Counted from the stretch's first letter, positions 1 through 9,398 are shown. The stretch is 33,418 nt of DNA from Bacteroidales bacterium (GCA_012518235.1 JAAYSY010000038.1:1-33418); one strand, 5' to 3'. Made by a program: numbers and translations. The notes: generated by a model from the sequence alone, not told the origin.

Positions 1-43
1 ATGTTTAAATGATAAGAACTATTAATTATAGAACTGAAAACGT

Positions 44-2770
44 ATGAAACACAAATTATTGACAGTACTTATGCTGCTTTTTTCGATTTCCAGCTTTGCA
101 CAACGAGGGGTGGATTTAGTGGGAAGCATCATAAATGCTAGTACGAGTGAACCCGTATCGGGTGTTGTTGTAATTTTGCGAGGGCATAATTATACTACAA
201 CCACCGATGTAGAAGGAGTCTTCCGATTTGGGAATGTAAAGCCTGGAGAAGATATTCTAGCTTTAAGTGGGGCACGCGTAATAGCTAAAGAAATTCCGAT
301 TAGAGTATCGGCCACTGATTTAAATAGACTCGATCCAATGGAGGTTACGGTAAGAGAGGTTACCGAAGATTTAGGGTTAGTGGGAGTAATAAACGAAGAT
401 ATGATAGCCGATGATGACGGAGGAGGTTTGGCTCAGGATGTGAGTTCCATGGTTATACTCTCTAACGATCAATATTTAAGCAATGTGTCGTATCAGTTAT
501 CTCCTTTTCGTTTCAAAGTAAGAGGATATGATAATACTTTTGAATCGAAATTTATTAATGGTGTAGAGTTTAACGATCAATACCGTGGTGTATTTAATTA
601 TTCATCGATAGGTGCTATTAACGATGCTACACGAAATGGAACGTCTGAGAGTGGATTTGCTCCCTCGGCTTTCTCTTTTGGTAACTTAGGTGTTTCGGAG
701 AATATAAACATGCGTTCGGGTAGTTACAATAAAGGAAGTAAGTTTACTTTATCGTACACCAATAGAAACTACTACTTAAGAGGGATGGCTAGTTATGCTA
801 CTGGTTTACGCGATGATGGTTGGGCTTTTAATGTTTTAGTAGGAGGACGTTACTCCGATCGAGGGAATGTAGATGGTCTTTTTTATGAAAACTTTTCCTA
901 TGCCATTGGTGCAGAGAAACAATGGGACGAAGGACGCCATAGCTTATCGTTTGTAACCTATGGTTCTCCTGTGAAAAGAGGTCAGCAAATGGCTTCTTAT
1001 CAAGAGGTTTACGATTTAGTAGGTGATAATTTATACAATCCTAACTGGGGGTATCAAAATGGAAAACGCAGAAACTCGAGAGTTGTTAAGGCGTTCGACC
1101 CTACTGGTATCTTCTCTCATGTTTGGAAAATTGATGAAAATACTACTTTAACTACAGGATTGGCTGGTCATTATAGTCGTTATGGGGGGACTGCATTAAA
1201 CTGGTACAATGGACCAGACCCTAGACCAGATTATTACCGTTACATACCATCTTATTTTGAAGATGATAGTGTAAGAGAATATTATGAATATTTATGGCGT
1301 AGTGATAACCGTAGCTTTACTCAGTTGAATTGGGATGATCTGTTTTTAGCCAATCAAATTGGAGCTATGACAGGTAATGAATCGGCTATTTATATGGTAG
1401 AAGAACGCCGTAGAGATTTATGGGAGTTATCTTTTAACTCTACTATAAATACAAAATTAGCTAAGAACAATTATTTAACAGGAGGTATTGGACTTCGTTA
1501 TACGCAATCGAGACAGTTCAAAACAGTAGATGACCTCTTAGGAGCATCGCATGTGTTAGATATTGATAAATTTGCGGAACGAGATTTTCCAGGCGATCCT
1601 CATACCATACAGAATGACTTAAATAAACCCGATCGTAAAGCATATAAAGGCGATGTGTTTGGTTACGATTACCGAATAAATGTTCAATCGGCTAATGCTT
1701 GGTTACAAAATGAATATAAGTTTAGAAATGTTGATTTTTACTACGGTACAAAATTAACCTACTCAGACTTCCAGCGTAGAGGGAAAATGAAAAATGGTCG
1801 TTACCCTGATAATTCGTATGGAAGAGGTAAAAAACATAACTTTGTAGATTATGCATTAAAAGCAGGACTGACTTACAAAATTGATGGTCGTCATTTCTTA
1901 GTTGCTAATTTGGCTTATGCTACACAGGCACCATATGCAGATAAAGCATATATTTCGCCTCGTATATCAGATTTAGCTCCAGAGAATTTGAAGAGTAACA
2001 AAATGTTTAGTGCAGATATAAGTTATGTCTTCTCAGTACCATCTGTAACGGGTAGAGTAACTTTATTCCAAACTAACTTCTTTGACGATATGCATAGAGT
2101 GAGTTATTATCATGACTCAGAAAAAACCTTTGTTAACCATGTGTTAACGGGTATCGATAAAGTGCATCGTGGAGTGGAATTAGGTCTGAATTATAAGTTG
2201 AATGATAACTGGAACTTCGATTTAGCCGGTACGTTAGCAGAGTATTACTATTCTAATAATCCAATGGGTTCTATTAATTATGAGAATGGAAAAGAGTTGG
2301 GTAAAGAAGAGAAAGTGTACATGAAAAACTACTATGTAGGAGCAACTCCTCAATTTGCAGGTACTTTAGGTATTAATTACTTCTACGATTACTGGTTCTT
2401 AAGCTTGAACTTAAATGGTATTGCTAGAAACTATGTAGAGTTATCTCCAATACGTAGAATGGCCTCAAATTATGAGGGTATTGTACCAGGAGATAGTCCT
2501 GAATATGCTGCTTATAAAAAATTAACTTCGCAAGAACGTTATGGAAGTGCTTATACTTTAGATGCTTCAATTGGAAAGATTATTTATCTGAAAAATAGTC
2601 ACCGATTAAACTTTAATTTCTCTATTAACAATATCTTGAATAGACGAAGCATTAAAACAGGAGGTTATGAACAAGGTCGTATCGATACAGCATATCCTAA
2701 TAAGTTTGCTTCAAAATATTTCTATATGCAAGGTATAAATTGCTATCTAAATGCAAGCTACCAATTCTAA
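44..2770 (+). CDS. TonB-dependent outer-membrane receptor with N-terminal carboxypeptidase regulatory-like domain
   Basis: 908 aa; signal peptide MKHKLLTVLMLLFSISSFAQ; N-terminal 'GSIINASTSEPVSGVVVILRG..TTTTDVEGVFRFGNVKPGE' regulatory-like domain; plug-like 'FKVRGYDNTFESKFINGVEFND'; C-terminal aromatic ending '...NCYLNASYQF' typical of an OM beta-barrel. Confidence 0.9.
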   Translation: MKHKLLTVLMLLFSISSFAQRGVDLVGSIINASTSEPVSGVVVILRGHNYTTTTDVEGVFRFGNVKPGEDILALSGARVIAKEIPIRVSATDLNRLDPMEVTVREVTEDLGLVGVINEDMIADDDGGGLAQDVSSMVILSNDQYLSNVSYQLSPFRFKVRGYDNTFESKFINGVEFNDQYRGVFNYSSIGAINDATRNGTSESGFAPSAFSFGNLGVSENINMRSGSYNKGSKFTLSYTNRNYYLRGMASYATGLRDDGWAFNVLVGGRYSDRGNVDGLFYENFSYAIGAEKQWDEGRHSLSFVTYGSPVKRGQQMASYQEVYDLVGDNLYNPNWGYQNGKRRNSRVVKAFDPTGIFSHVWKIDENTTLTTGLAGHYSRYGGTALNWYNGPDPRPDYYRYIPSYFEDDSVREYYEYLWRSDNRSFTQLNWDDLFLANQIGAMTGNESAIYMVEERRRDLWELSFNSTINTKLAKNNYLTGGIGLRYTQSRQFKTVDDLLGASHVLDIDKFAERDFPGDPHTIQNDLNKPDRKAYKGDVFGYDYRINVQSANAWLQNEYKFRNVDFYYGTKLTYSDFQRRGKMKNGRYPDNSYGRGKKHNFVDYALKAGLTYKIDGRHFLVANLAYATQAPYADKAYISPRISDLAPENLKSNKMFSADISYVFSVPSVTGRVTLFQTNFFDDMHRVSYYHDSEKTFVNHVLTGIDKVHRGVELGLNYKLNDNWNFDLAGTLAEYYYSNNPMGSINYENGKELGKEEKVYMKNYYVGATPQFAGTLGINYFYDYWFLSLNLNGIARNYVELSPIRRMASNYEGIVPGDSPEYAAYKKLTSQERYGSAYTLDASIGKIIYLKNSHRLNFNFSINNILNRRSIKTGGYEQGRIDTAYPNKFASKYFYMQGINCYLNASYQF

Positions 2771-2807
2771 AATAAGTATAATGATAAAACCAAAAGTACA
2801 ACGCTAT

Positions 2808-4697
2808 ATGAAAACAATGAATAAAATATTAACACTGCTCATCATGTCACTGGCTTTCTTTTCATGCTCACGTGATTTTGATGCTCCTCCTTTAAGCAAA
2901 CCTCATTATGAAGGAGATGCAAACATTACTATTGCAGAGTTAAAAGAAAAATACAAAGAGGTTACTCGTGATAATCCAGAAGAGATTATATTTGATTATG
3001 TAATCAAAGCTAAAGTTACAGCAAACGATAAGTCGGGTAATATATTTAAAAATATTTATATTGAAGATGAAACGGGTGCTTTAACCATGGGGCTGGATCA
3101 AAACTCTTTATATACTATTCTGGGAGTAGGACAAGAGGTTTTTATTGAATTACATGGATTATATATGGTAAGCTATGGAGGAGAACTTCAAGTGGCTTAT
3201 AAAGGAACAACAGCCAATAGAATTCCTTGGGAAATTGCAACAAAACATTTGTTTCCTAACGATTGGCCTACTAAAGAGGTGGTTCCTGCTGTAGTTACTA
3301 TGGATCAATTAGGTGATAAGCATGTTAATACGTTAGTTCGTATTCATAATGTATATTTCCAAAATGGAGGTAAAAATACGTTTGCACCTGATGAAGGTTA
3401 TGGAGAAGAGTATATTAAAGATGCTAAAGGCAACAGTATGTTGGTTCGCTCTAGTAGCTTTGCTAATTTCGCTAAGGACCTATTGCCAGAAGGAAACGGA
3501 ACGATTCAAGGTGTTTTAGGTCGCTTCAATGGTAATTGGCAACTTGTGATAAGAGATCGTGATGATTTAATAGAATTTGGTGGCGAAACTCCTGAACCTG
3601 AACCCGAACCTAGTACTGATACCTACTATAAAGAGACGTTTGGTTCAGTAAAACCTGCAGAGAAGAATCCTAAAATAGCTGACTATAAAGACTGGGATGA
3701 TCAAACGGTTAAATATAGTGATCCTACAGGGAATGCAGATGTTCGTAACGTGAGTTTCTTGAGTGCTTATCAAAACCATGTATGGTTAGCTGCAAATAAA
3801 GAATCTTCTTTAGTGATTGAAGGAATTAATACAGAAGGAGGTAAAGACGTTGTATTATCGTATGACGTAGCGGCCAACTTATATAATGAAGGTGATGCAA
3901 CCGATTTAAGTGCATTGTATGTGGTTATTGATGGTAAAGAGCGTAAGATAGAGAGTAAGCCCGTTTCAAAAGAAAATGGAGATGATGGTAAGTTTTACAC
4001 CATAACTCTAGATAAAGTTCCAGCTAAGAAAGACCTTAAAGTGGAATTTAAAGTTGATGCTGCTAAAATGAAACAAGGTTTACGATTAGATAATCTTGTG
4101 ATTCAAGAAAAAGATGATACAATTACTATTACTCCAGAAAAACCAGGAGAAATAGATCCTGATCCAGAGAACCCAGGAGAGGTTGATCCTGATCCAGAAC
4201 CTACTCCAACGGGTACTATCTTTTATGAGGGTTTTACTAAGATGAAGCCTAGTACACCTAGTACTCAAGTAAAAGATTTTGCTAGTGAATATAAACAATA
4301 TGCTGATGGAGCAGTGAGTCCCATTGAATATGAGATTAGTTATCAGACAGGAACTCTAAGAAGCACTGGGAAAATAGATGGACACATTTGGTTTGGAGCT
4401 GGTCATACAAACTGGTTTAAACTGAAGAATATTGATACTTCTGGAGGAAAAAAATTAGTTTTATCTTTTGCATTAGCTGCTAATGGAGCTCAAGATTTAA
4501 GCGTAATTAAAGTAAAGCTGAATGGAGATGAGCGTTCATTACCTAGTACACCAGCTTTAGATAGCAATGCATTTACTACCTTTACTCTTGATAATGTTCC
4601 TGCTGTTAAAAGTTTAGAAATTGAATTTTCGGTAGAAGGAGAAGATAATAAAGCCGGAATTCGTCTGGATGATATTGCAATTGCTGTAACAGAGTAA
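2808..4697 (+). CDS. DUF5689 (OB-fold-like) lipoprotein with two C-terminal beta-sandwich-like repeats
   Basis: ORF opens at 2751, but the likely start is 2808 (MKTMNKILTLLIMSLAFFSC, lipobox at FFSC). DUF5689-like segment 'VIKAKVTANDKSGNIFKNIYIEDETGALTMGLD'; two related C-terminal domains separated by PEPEPEP / DPDPENPGEVDPDPEP linkers. Confidence 0.8.
   Translation: MKTMNKILTLLIMSLAFFSCSRDFDAPPLSKPHYEGDANITIAELKEKYKEVTRDNPEEIIFDYVIKAKVTANDKSGNIFKNIYIEDETGALTMGLDQNSLYTILGVGQEVFIELHGLYMVSYGGELQVAYKGTTANRIPWEIATKHLFPNDWPTKEVVPAVVTMDQLGDKHVNTLVRIHNVYFQNGGKNTFAPDEGYGEEYIKDAKGNSMLVRSSSFANFAKDLLPEGNGTIQGVLGRFNGNWQLVIRDRDDLIEFGGETPEPEPEPSTDTYYKETFGSVKPAEKNPKIADYKDWDDQTVKYSDPTGNADVRNVSFLSAYQNHVWLAANKESSLVIEGINTEGGKDVVLSYDVAANLYNEGDATDLSALYVVIDGKERKIESKPVSKENGDDGKFYTITLDKVPAKKDLKVEFKVDAAKMKQGLRLDNLVIQEKDDTITITPEKPGEIDPDPENPGEVDPDPEPTPTGTIFYEGFTKMKPSTPSTQVKDFASEYKQYADGAVSPIEYEISYQTGTLRSTGKIDGHIWFGAGHTNWFKLKNIDTSGGKKLVLSFALAANGAQDLSVIKVKLNGDERSLPSTPALDSNAFTTFTLDNVPAVKSLEIEFSVEGEDNKAGIRLDDIAIAVTE
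4142..4202 (+). repeat. Two-copy 30-bp in-frame tandem repeat encoding (K/N)PGE(I/V)DPDPE linker
   Basis: ccaggagaaatagatcctgatccaga at 4143 and ccaggagaggttgatcctgatccaga at 4173; period 30 nt = 10 codons. Confidence 0.8.
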
Positions 4698-4709
4698 TGT
4701 TTTGAATTT

Positions 4710-4744
4710 ATCTAATAGGTAATTATTTTAGTTACCTATTAGAT
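4710..4744. other. Intergenic hairpin, 12-13 bp perfect stem
   Basis: TCTAATAGGTAA (4711-4722) / TTACCTATTAGA (4732-4743), 9-nt loop, extendable by an A-T pair; lies between the lipoprotein stop and the nuclease start. Confidence 0.75.
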
Positions 4745-4770
4745 TGATTTCTAATTAATAGAAAGATACC

Positions 4771-5811
4771 ATGATAAAAAGAAAGATATTACTAGTCTTC
4801 CTTTCTGTGCTACTGATAGGAGGAGTAACTCAAGCTCAAAAACAATATGGGGCTTACTGTATTGCTTTCTACAACGTAGAGAACTTGTTTGATACAGTGG
4901 ATGACCCTGACAATCCGGGAGATGATGAATATACTCCATCGGGATCGTATGCTTGGACTCCTGAAAAGTACCAGAAAAAGTTAGACAATATTGCTTATGT
5001 AATTAATAAGCTAGGTAAGGAGGTAACGCCTGCTGGTCCAGCTATCGTTGGTTTAGCAGAAGTTGAGAATCGTGTGGTGATTGAAGATTTAGTGAAAAAT
5101 AAACAAATTGCGGATAAGAATTATCAAGTGGTGCATTATGATTCTCCTGACTGGAGAGGGATTGATGTGGGGTTAATCTATAATCCTAGTTTATTTCAAA
5201 TGACTCATTCAGCTGTACACGTTTATCATCACCCAGATAAACCAAACATGAAAACCCGCGATCAATTAGTGGTGAGTGGTATTTTAGCAGGTGAGCCTGT
5301 ACATGTTATTGTAGCTCACTGGCCTTCTCGTTATGGAGGTAAAGGGTCGGATAATAGAGAGGTAGCTGCAGGTATTGCAAATGAAATAGCTGATTCTTTA
5401 TATCAGATTGATCCTGCTGCTAAAGTGATTTTGATGGGTGACTTAAATGATGACCCTGCTGATAGAAGTACGCGTGTTATTATGAATGCTAAACGAGATG
5501 AAAAAGAGGTGAAACCGCAAGGGTGGTTTAACACCATGTGGAAGCTACACGATCAAGGAATAGGTTCTCTTGCTTATCAAGATAAATGGAATCTATTTGA
5601 TCAGATTATTGTTTCGCATGCGCTTCTTGGAAAAGATTATAGCACATTGAAGTTTTGGAAAGCTGAAGTGTTTAATCGCGACTTTTTATTGCAAAAAGAA
5701 GGAAAGAAAAAAGGGTATCCTTTACGTACTTTTTCAGGAACTACTTTCCTAAATGGATATAGTGACCACTTCCCTACTCTTATTTATCTGCTTAAGGAAA
5801 TAAATAGATAG
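4771..5811 (+). CDS. Secreted endonuclease/exonuclease/phosphatase (EEP) family protein
   Basis: Signal peptide MIKRKILLVFLSVLLIGGVTQAQ; EEP motifs 'FYNVENLFDTVDD', 'GLAEVENR', 'AHWPSRYGGK', 'LMGDLNDDPADRS', 'YSDHFPTL'. Confidence 0.9.
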   Translation: MIKRKILLVFLSVLLIGGVTQAQKQYGAYCIAFYNVENLFDTVDDPDNPGDDEYTPSGSYAWTPEKYQKKLDNIAYVINKLGKEVTPAGPAIVGLAEVENRVVIEDLVKNKQIADKNYQVVHYDSPDWRGIDVGLIYNPSLFQMTHSAVHVYHHPDKPNMKTRDQLVVSGILAGEPVHVIVAHWPSRYGGKGSDNREVAAGIANEIADSLYQIDPAAKVILMGDLNDDPADRSTRVIMNAKRDEKEVKPQGWFNTMWKLHDQGIGSLAYQDKWNLFDQIIVSHALLGKDYSTLKFWKAEVFNRDFLLQKEGKKKGYPLRTFSGTTFLNGYSDHFPTLIYLLKEINR

Positions 5812-5854
5812 TCGAAAGTCAATAGACTTTTTCATTTATTCTAAGTTTAAAAAC

Positions 5855-5890
5855 AATACGGGCTAGAAGCATCTGTTTCTAGCCCGTATT
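5855..5890. terminator. Bidirectional intrinsic terminator between convergent genes
   Basis: AATACGGGCTAGAA / TTCTAGCCCGTATT perfect 14-bp inverted repeat with 8-nt loop (gcatctgt), followed on + by TTGTTTTATT, in the convergent gap between EEP and DEAD-helicase genes. Confidence 0.85.
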
Positions 5891-5913
5891 TGTTTTATTC
5901 GTTAATAAAAAAG

Positions 5914-7674
5914 TTATCTTGAACCTGCCGATTCAAAATTTCTTTTTCTTTTATTCTTTTTGTTTCTTTTAGGACCACGTGCTGCTGTATATCCTCTTTC
6001 TGCACGACTAGGCTTTCTTTTCTTCCGTCTCGCCGAGTTATCAGATGTAGGACCTTTGCTTTCAGCAAATTCAACAGTCATTTTATTTCCATTCCATCGT
6101 TTGTTATTCAACAAATCTACGGTAAATTGGGCTTTGTCATCTTCTACCTCGAAGAAAGAGAAGTTTCGCATAATATCTATGCGTCCTAAATCGATTCGTT
6201 GATTTGTGTTGTTATTCATCAAGTCTAATAAACAACCCGGGTTAAATTTATCGTTTTTACCTACACTAATAAATAAACGACTATATCCAGCTTCAGGATT
6301 ACGTCCTTTTCGTTTAGATTGCCCTGCATTACGTCCATTGTCTTTGGCAGTTTCAACCTCATTGTTGTTTCTGTAGTAATCTAACAGGTTATTAAATTGC
6401 AAGGAAACAACACGTTGAATAAGCTCTTCTTTGCTTAATTCAGCCAGTTTTTCGTAAGCTAGAGGAATAATATGTTCTATCTCCTCGTGGTTAATCTCCA
6501 CGTGTTGGATTTTATCAATAATATGTAATAATTGATTTTCACAGATAGCTGTACCTGTTGGTACTTCTTGATGTTTAAACTCACGACCTATTATTCTTTC
6601 TATGCTGCGTAGTTTTCCTTTCTCTCTGAGGTTGCAGATAGCTATAGAAACTCCCGATCTACCCGCTCTACCAGTACGTCCACTACGGTGAGTGTAACTT
6701 TCTGTATCTTCGGGTAAGCTATAGTTTATAATGTGACTTAAATGATCTACGTCAAGTCCTCTAGCAGCAACATCAGTAGCCACTAGTAGTTGTAGATGCT
6801 TCATTCTGAATTTTTGCATCACAGAGTCTCGTTGAGCTTGAGATAGCTCACCATGTAAGCAGTCTGCATCATACCCATCTTTTGTTAGTTTATCTGCAAT
6901 CTCTTGGGTTTCTCTACGTGTGCGACAAAAGATAATGCTATAAATTGTAGGATGAAAATCAACAATACGTTTTAGTGTAGCATATTTATCTTTGGCTTGA
7001 ACAGTGTATGCAATGTGTTCTACTGTTGAAGTACTTTCATTTTTTCTTCCAATCGTTATTTCTTTAGGATTGTTTAAGTAGTCCTTTGCAATAGAGGCAA
7101 TTTCACGACTCATGGTAGCCGAAAAAAGAAGCATATTGCGTTCTTTAGGAACTTCTTTTAAGATTGTATTTATACTGTCAGTAAAACCCATATTAAGCAT
7201 CTCATCGGCTTCATCTAACACAACATTAGATACTGTTTTAAGAGATACTGCTTTTCGTTGCATTAAATCGATTAATCGTCCGGGAGTTGCTACAACAATG
7301 TGTACTCCACGTTTAATTGATCGTATTTGTGTTTCAATCGATGCTCCACCATAGACAGCAACTACGTTGAGTCCGTTGATATATTTTGCGTATTGGGAAA
7401 TATCTTTTGCGATCTGTAAGCACAACTCACGTGTGGGTGCTAAAATTAAAGATTGGGGGTAACGGTTAGTTACGTTTGTTTTTTGTACGATAGGAAGTCC
7501 AAAGGCTGCAGTTTTACCTGTACCTGTTTGAGCTAAAGCTACTATGTCATTATTATCACCAAGTAAATACGGTATAACCTCTTGTTGTACCGGCATGGGA
7601 TTTTCAAATCCCATTTCTTTAATAGCCTGATGTATCGGTTGCGATACGCCAAGCTGTTCGAATGTATTCATCAA
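5914..7674 (-). CDS. DEAD/DEAH-box RNA helicase with C-terminal DbpA-type RNA-binding domain and basic tail
   Basis: 'AQTGTGKTAAF', 'PTRELCLQIA', 'VVLDEADEMLNMGF', 'LFSATM', 'HRSGRTGRAGRSG'; C-terminal 'RLFISVGKNDKFNPGCLLDLMNN' RNA-binding-like segment; Lys/Arg-rich tail. Confidence 0.93.
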   Translation of the reverse strand: MMNTFEQLGVSQPIHQAIKEMGFENPMPVQQEVIPYLLGDNNDIVALAQTGTGKTAAFGLPIVQKTNVTNRYPQSLILAPTRELCLQIAKDISQYAKYINGLNVVAVYGGASIETQIRSIKRGVHIVVATPGRLIDLMQRKAVSLKTVSNVVLDEADEMLNMGFTDSINTILKEVPKERNMLLFSATMSREIASIAKDYLNNPKEITIGRKNESTSTVEHIAYTVQAKDKYATLKRIVDFHPTIYSIIFCRTRRETQEIADKLTKDGYDADCLHGELSQAQRDSVMQKFRMKHLQLLVATDVAARGLDVDHLSHIINYSLPEDTESYTHRSGRTGRAGRSGVSIAICNLREKGKLRSIERIIGREFKHQEVPTGTAICENQLLHIIDKIQHVEINHEEIEHIIPLAYEKLAELSKEELIQRVVSLQFNNLLDYYRNNNEVETAKDNGRNAGQSKRKGRNPEAGYSRLFISVGKNDKFNPGCLLDLMNNNTNQRIDLGRIDIMRNFSFFEVEDDKAQFTVDLLNNKRWNGNKMTVEFAESKGPTSDNSARRKKRKPSRAERGYTAARGPKRNKKNKRKRNFESAGSR

Positions 7675-7697
7675 ATGTTTTCTCGTTAAATTCCGTG

Positions 7698-7705
7698 CAA
7701 AGGTA
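7698..7705 (-). promoter_or_regulatory. Putative Bacteroidetes -7 element (TACCTTTG) for the DEAD helicase
   Basis: + strand CAAAGGTA; reverse complement matches TAnnTTTG; 23 nt upstream of the ATG. No clear -33 element seen. Confidence 0.4.
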
Positions 7706-7861
7706 CGATAATTAATGAGTTATCTATATTTTTGGTCTTATTTTATTCGTAATGAGGGAGATAAAAGAAAATAAAGCGAACCTAATTTTAGGTAAATAAA
7801 TAGAAAAACCGGTTTTAATAGGTGTCTTTTATCTGTTTATTTTTTTGATAGTTGGTGATTT

Positions 7862-8791
7862 TTAGTCTTTTAGTAGGTATTGATTTGCAAAGGATCGGGA
7901 TATAGAGTTAGAGTAATCTTTGCACACCTCTGAAGAAAAGAGCATAGCATAGTTAATTAAACGATCCCATTTTTCCTCTGAAAGATCATATAGTTCGTTT
8001 AAGGTTATATTTTCTTTTAATAATCCATATATAATACCTGCATTAAAGTTATCACCAGCTCCTATGGTACTGACTGGGTTTATAGCAGGTGGCTGATAAC
8101 TTTTATGGATGGATGAAGTCCGTAGTTGAATGGGCTTTTTTCCTGCTGTATATATAAAGTTGGGACAATAAAAGGACACCTTATCTTTATAAATTTTCTC
8201 TGCATCGGTTAACTCATACATGTTTTGAAAATCATAGGCTGCACCTCGTACTATATCTGCAAATTCGAGGTTTTCTATAAAGATAGGATTTAGCTTTAAA
8301 GCCTCATTTTTGTGTGAGTTTCTAAAGTTAGGATCGTAGTAAATTATAGCTTTGTTTTTTTTCGCTAATAATAGAATTTCTTTGGTTTTATCTCTAATTG
8401 CTGGATTAATAGCATAGTATGACCCAAAAATAACGATGTCATTTTCGTTTATTTTAGGTGAGTTTACATAGAGTTCTTGCTGTGTATAGTCTTTGTAAAA
8501 TAAAAACTCAGGGTCTTTATTTTCGGATAGGAAAGCGAGTGAAAGTGGTGATTTTTGATTGGGTTTCCAATGCACATATTCCGTATTGATATCGTTTTGT
8601 TTCATAAAATCAGAGATGATAGCCCCTACTTTATCATCAGCAAGCTCTCCAATGAAACTAACATGGGCTCCTAATCGACTTAAAGAAACAAGTCCATTAA
8701 AAACAGAACCACCCGGAACAGCAGCTACGGGTTGGCTGTCTTTGAATAGCACATCTAGAATAGTTTCACCAATACCAATTACTTTCCGCAT
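7862..8791 (-). CDS. PfkB-family carbohydrate kinase
   Basis: N-terminal 'GIGETILDVLFKDSQPVAAVPGGSVFNGLVSLSRLG'; C-terminal PfkB signature 'STIGAGDNFNAGIIYGLL' with catalytic Asp. Confidence 0.9.
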   Translation of the reverse strand: MRKVIGIGETILDVLFKDSQPVAAVPGGSVFNGLVSLSRLGAHVSFIGELADDKVGAIISDFMKQNDINTEYVHWKPNQKSPLSLAFLSENKDPEFLFYKDYTQQELYVNSPKINENDIVIFGSYYAINPAIRDKTKEILLLAKKNKAIIYYDPNFRNSHKNEALKLNPIFIENLEFADIVRGAAYDFQNMYELTDAEKIYKDKVSFYCPNFIYTAGKKPIQLRTSSIHKSYQPPAINPVSTIGAGDNFNAGIIYGLLKENITLNELYDLSEEKWDRLINYAMLFSSEVCKDYSNSISRSFANQYLLKD

Positions 8792-9384
8792 AAACCTCTC
8801 GATTTTTCGCCTAAGTAGCCTCCATGGTGTCGTTTAGCGTAATCTTCAGTAGAGAAACCAGTTTGTTTCATGGTTTGTACAACCAATAAATCCCCAATAA
8901 CTGTCATCGTTGTCGTGGATGTAGTGGGTGTTAGCGATAATGCACAGACCTCTTCGGGATTTCCTGTTCCTAAGCAAACATTAGCTTCTTTAGCTAATGG
9001 ACTTTCTGTATTACCTGTAATGACTATAAATTTTAAGTTCGGATTTAAATAATGAGCTAAATGGGTTAGCTCAATAATTTCTCTCGTTTTTCCAGAATTT
9101 GAGATTAACAGAAGTAAGTCGTTTTCTTGTAATATACCTAAATCGCCATGTTGAGCTTCACTAGGATGTAAAAACACGGCAGGTATTCCTGTGGAGCAAA
9201 AGGTAGTCGCAATATTCATTGCTATTTGTCCGGCTTTTCCCATTCCTGAAGTAACAAGTTTACCTTTTTTCTTATGAATCTGTTCGACTATTAGATTGAC
9301 AGCTTTTTCATATTCATCTGTAATTGGAATGTTAAGGATAGCATCAGCCTCTTTTCTCAACAAATTTTGTATCTCTTTTATCAT
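8779..9384 (-). CDS. SIS-domain sugar isomerase (KpsF/GutQ/KdsD-like, without CBS domains)
   Basis: 'SGMGKAGQIAMNIATTFCSTGIPAVFLHPSEAQHGDLGILQENDLLLLISNSGKTREI' and 'LTPTTSTTTMTVIGDLL'; only 201 aa. Overlaps pfkB by 13 bp. Confidence 0.87.
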   Translation of the reverse strand: MIKEIQNLLRKEADAILNIPITDEYEKAVNLIVEQIHKKKGKLVTSGMGKAGQIAMNIATTFCSTGIPAVFLHPSEAQHGDLGILQENDLLLLISNSGKTREIIELTHLAHYLNPNLKFIVITGNTESPLAKEANVCLGTGNPEEVCALSLTPTTSTTTMTVIGDLLVVQTMKQTGFSTEDYAKRHHGGYLGEKSRGLCGK

Positions 9385-9398
9385 GATGTAGGTTGCTT

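Noticed and set aside
4086-4939. Minus-strand ORFs 4086-4298 and 4751-4939
   Set aside because: Antisense to the lipoprotein and nuclease genes; hydrophobic composition comes from complementing Asp/Pro-rich repeats.
5960-7354. Plus-strand ORFs 5960-6202 and 7112-7354 opposite the DEAD helicase
   Set aside because: Antisense shadows of a strongly supported gene; no homology signal or own promoter.
7675-7861. Known riboswitch (e.g. cobalamin, TPP, preQ1) in the helicase or queG upstream regions
   Set aside because: No recognisable conserved core motif; only generic inverted repeats, reported separately as unexplained structure.
8559-8837. 92-aa plus-strand ORF across the pfkB/SIS overlap
   Set aside because: Antisense to two supported overlapping genes; no family motif.
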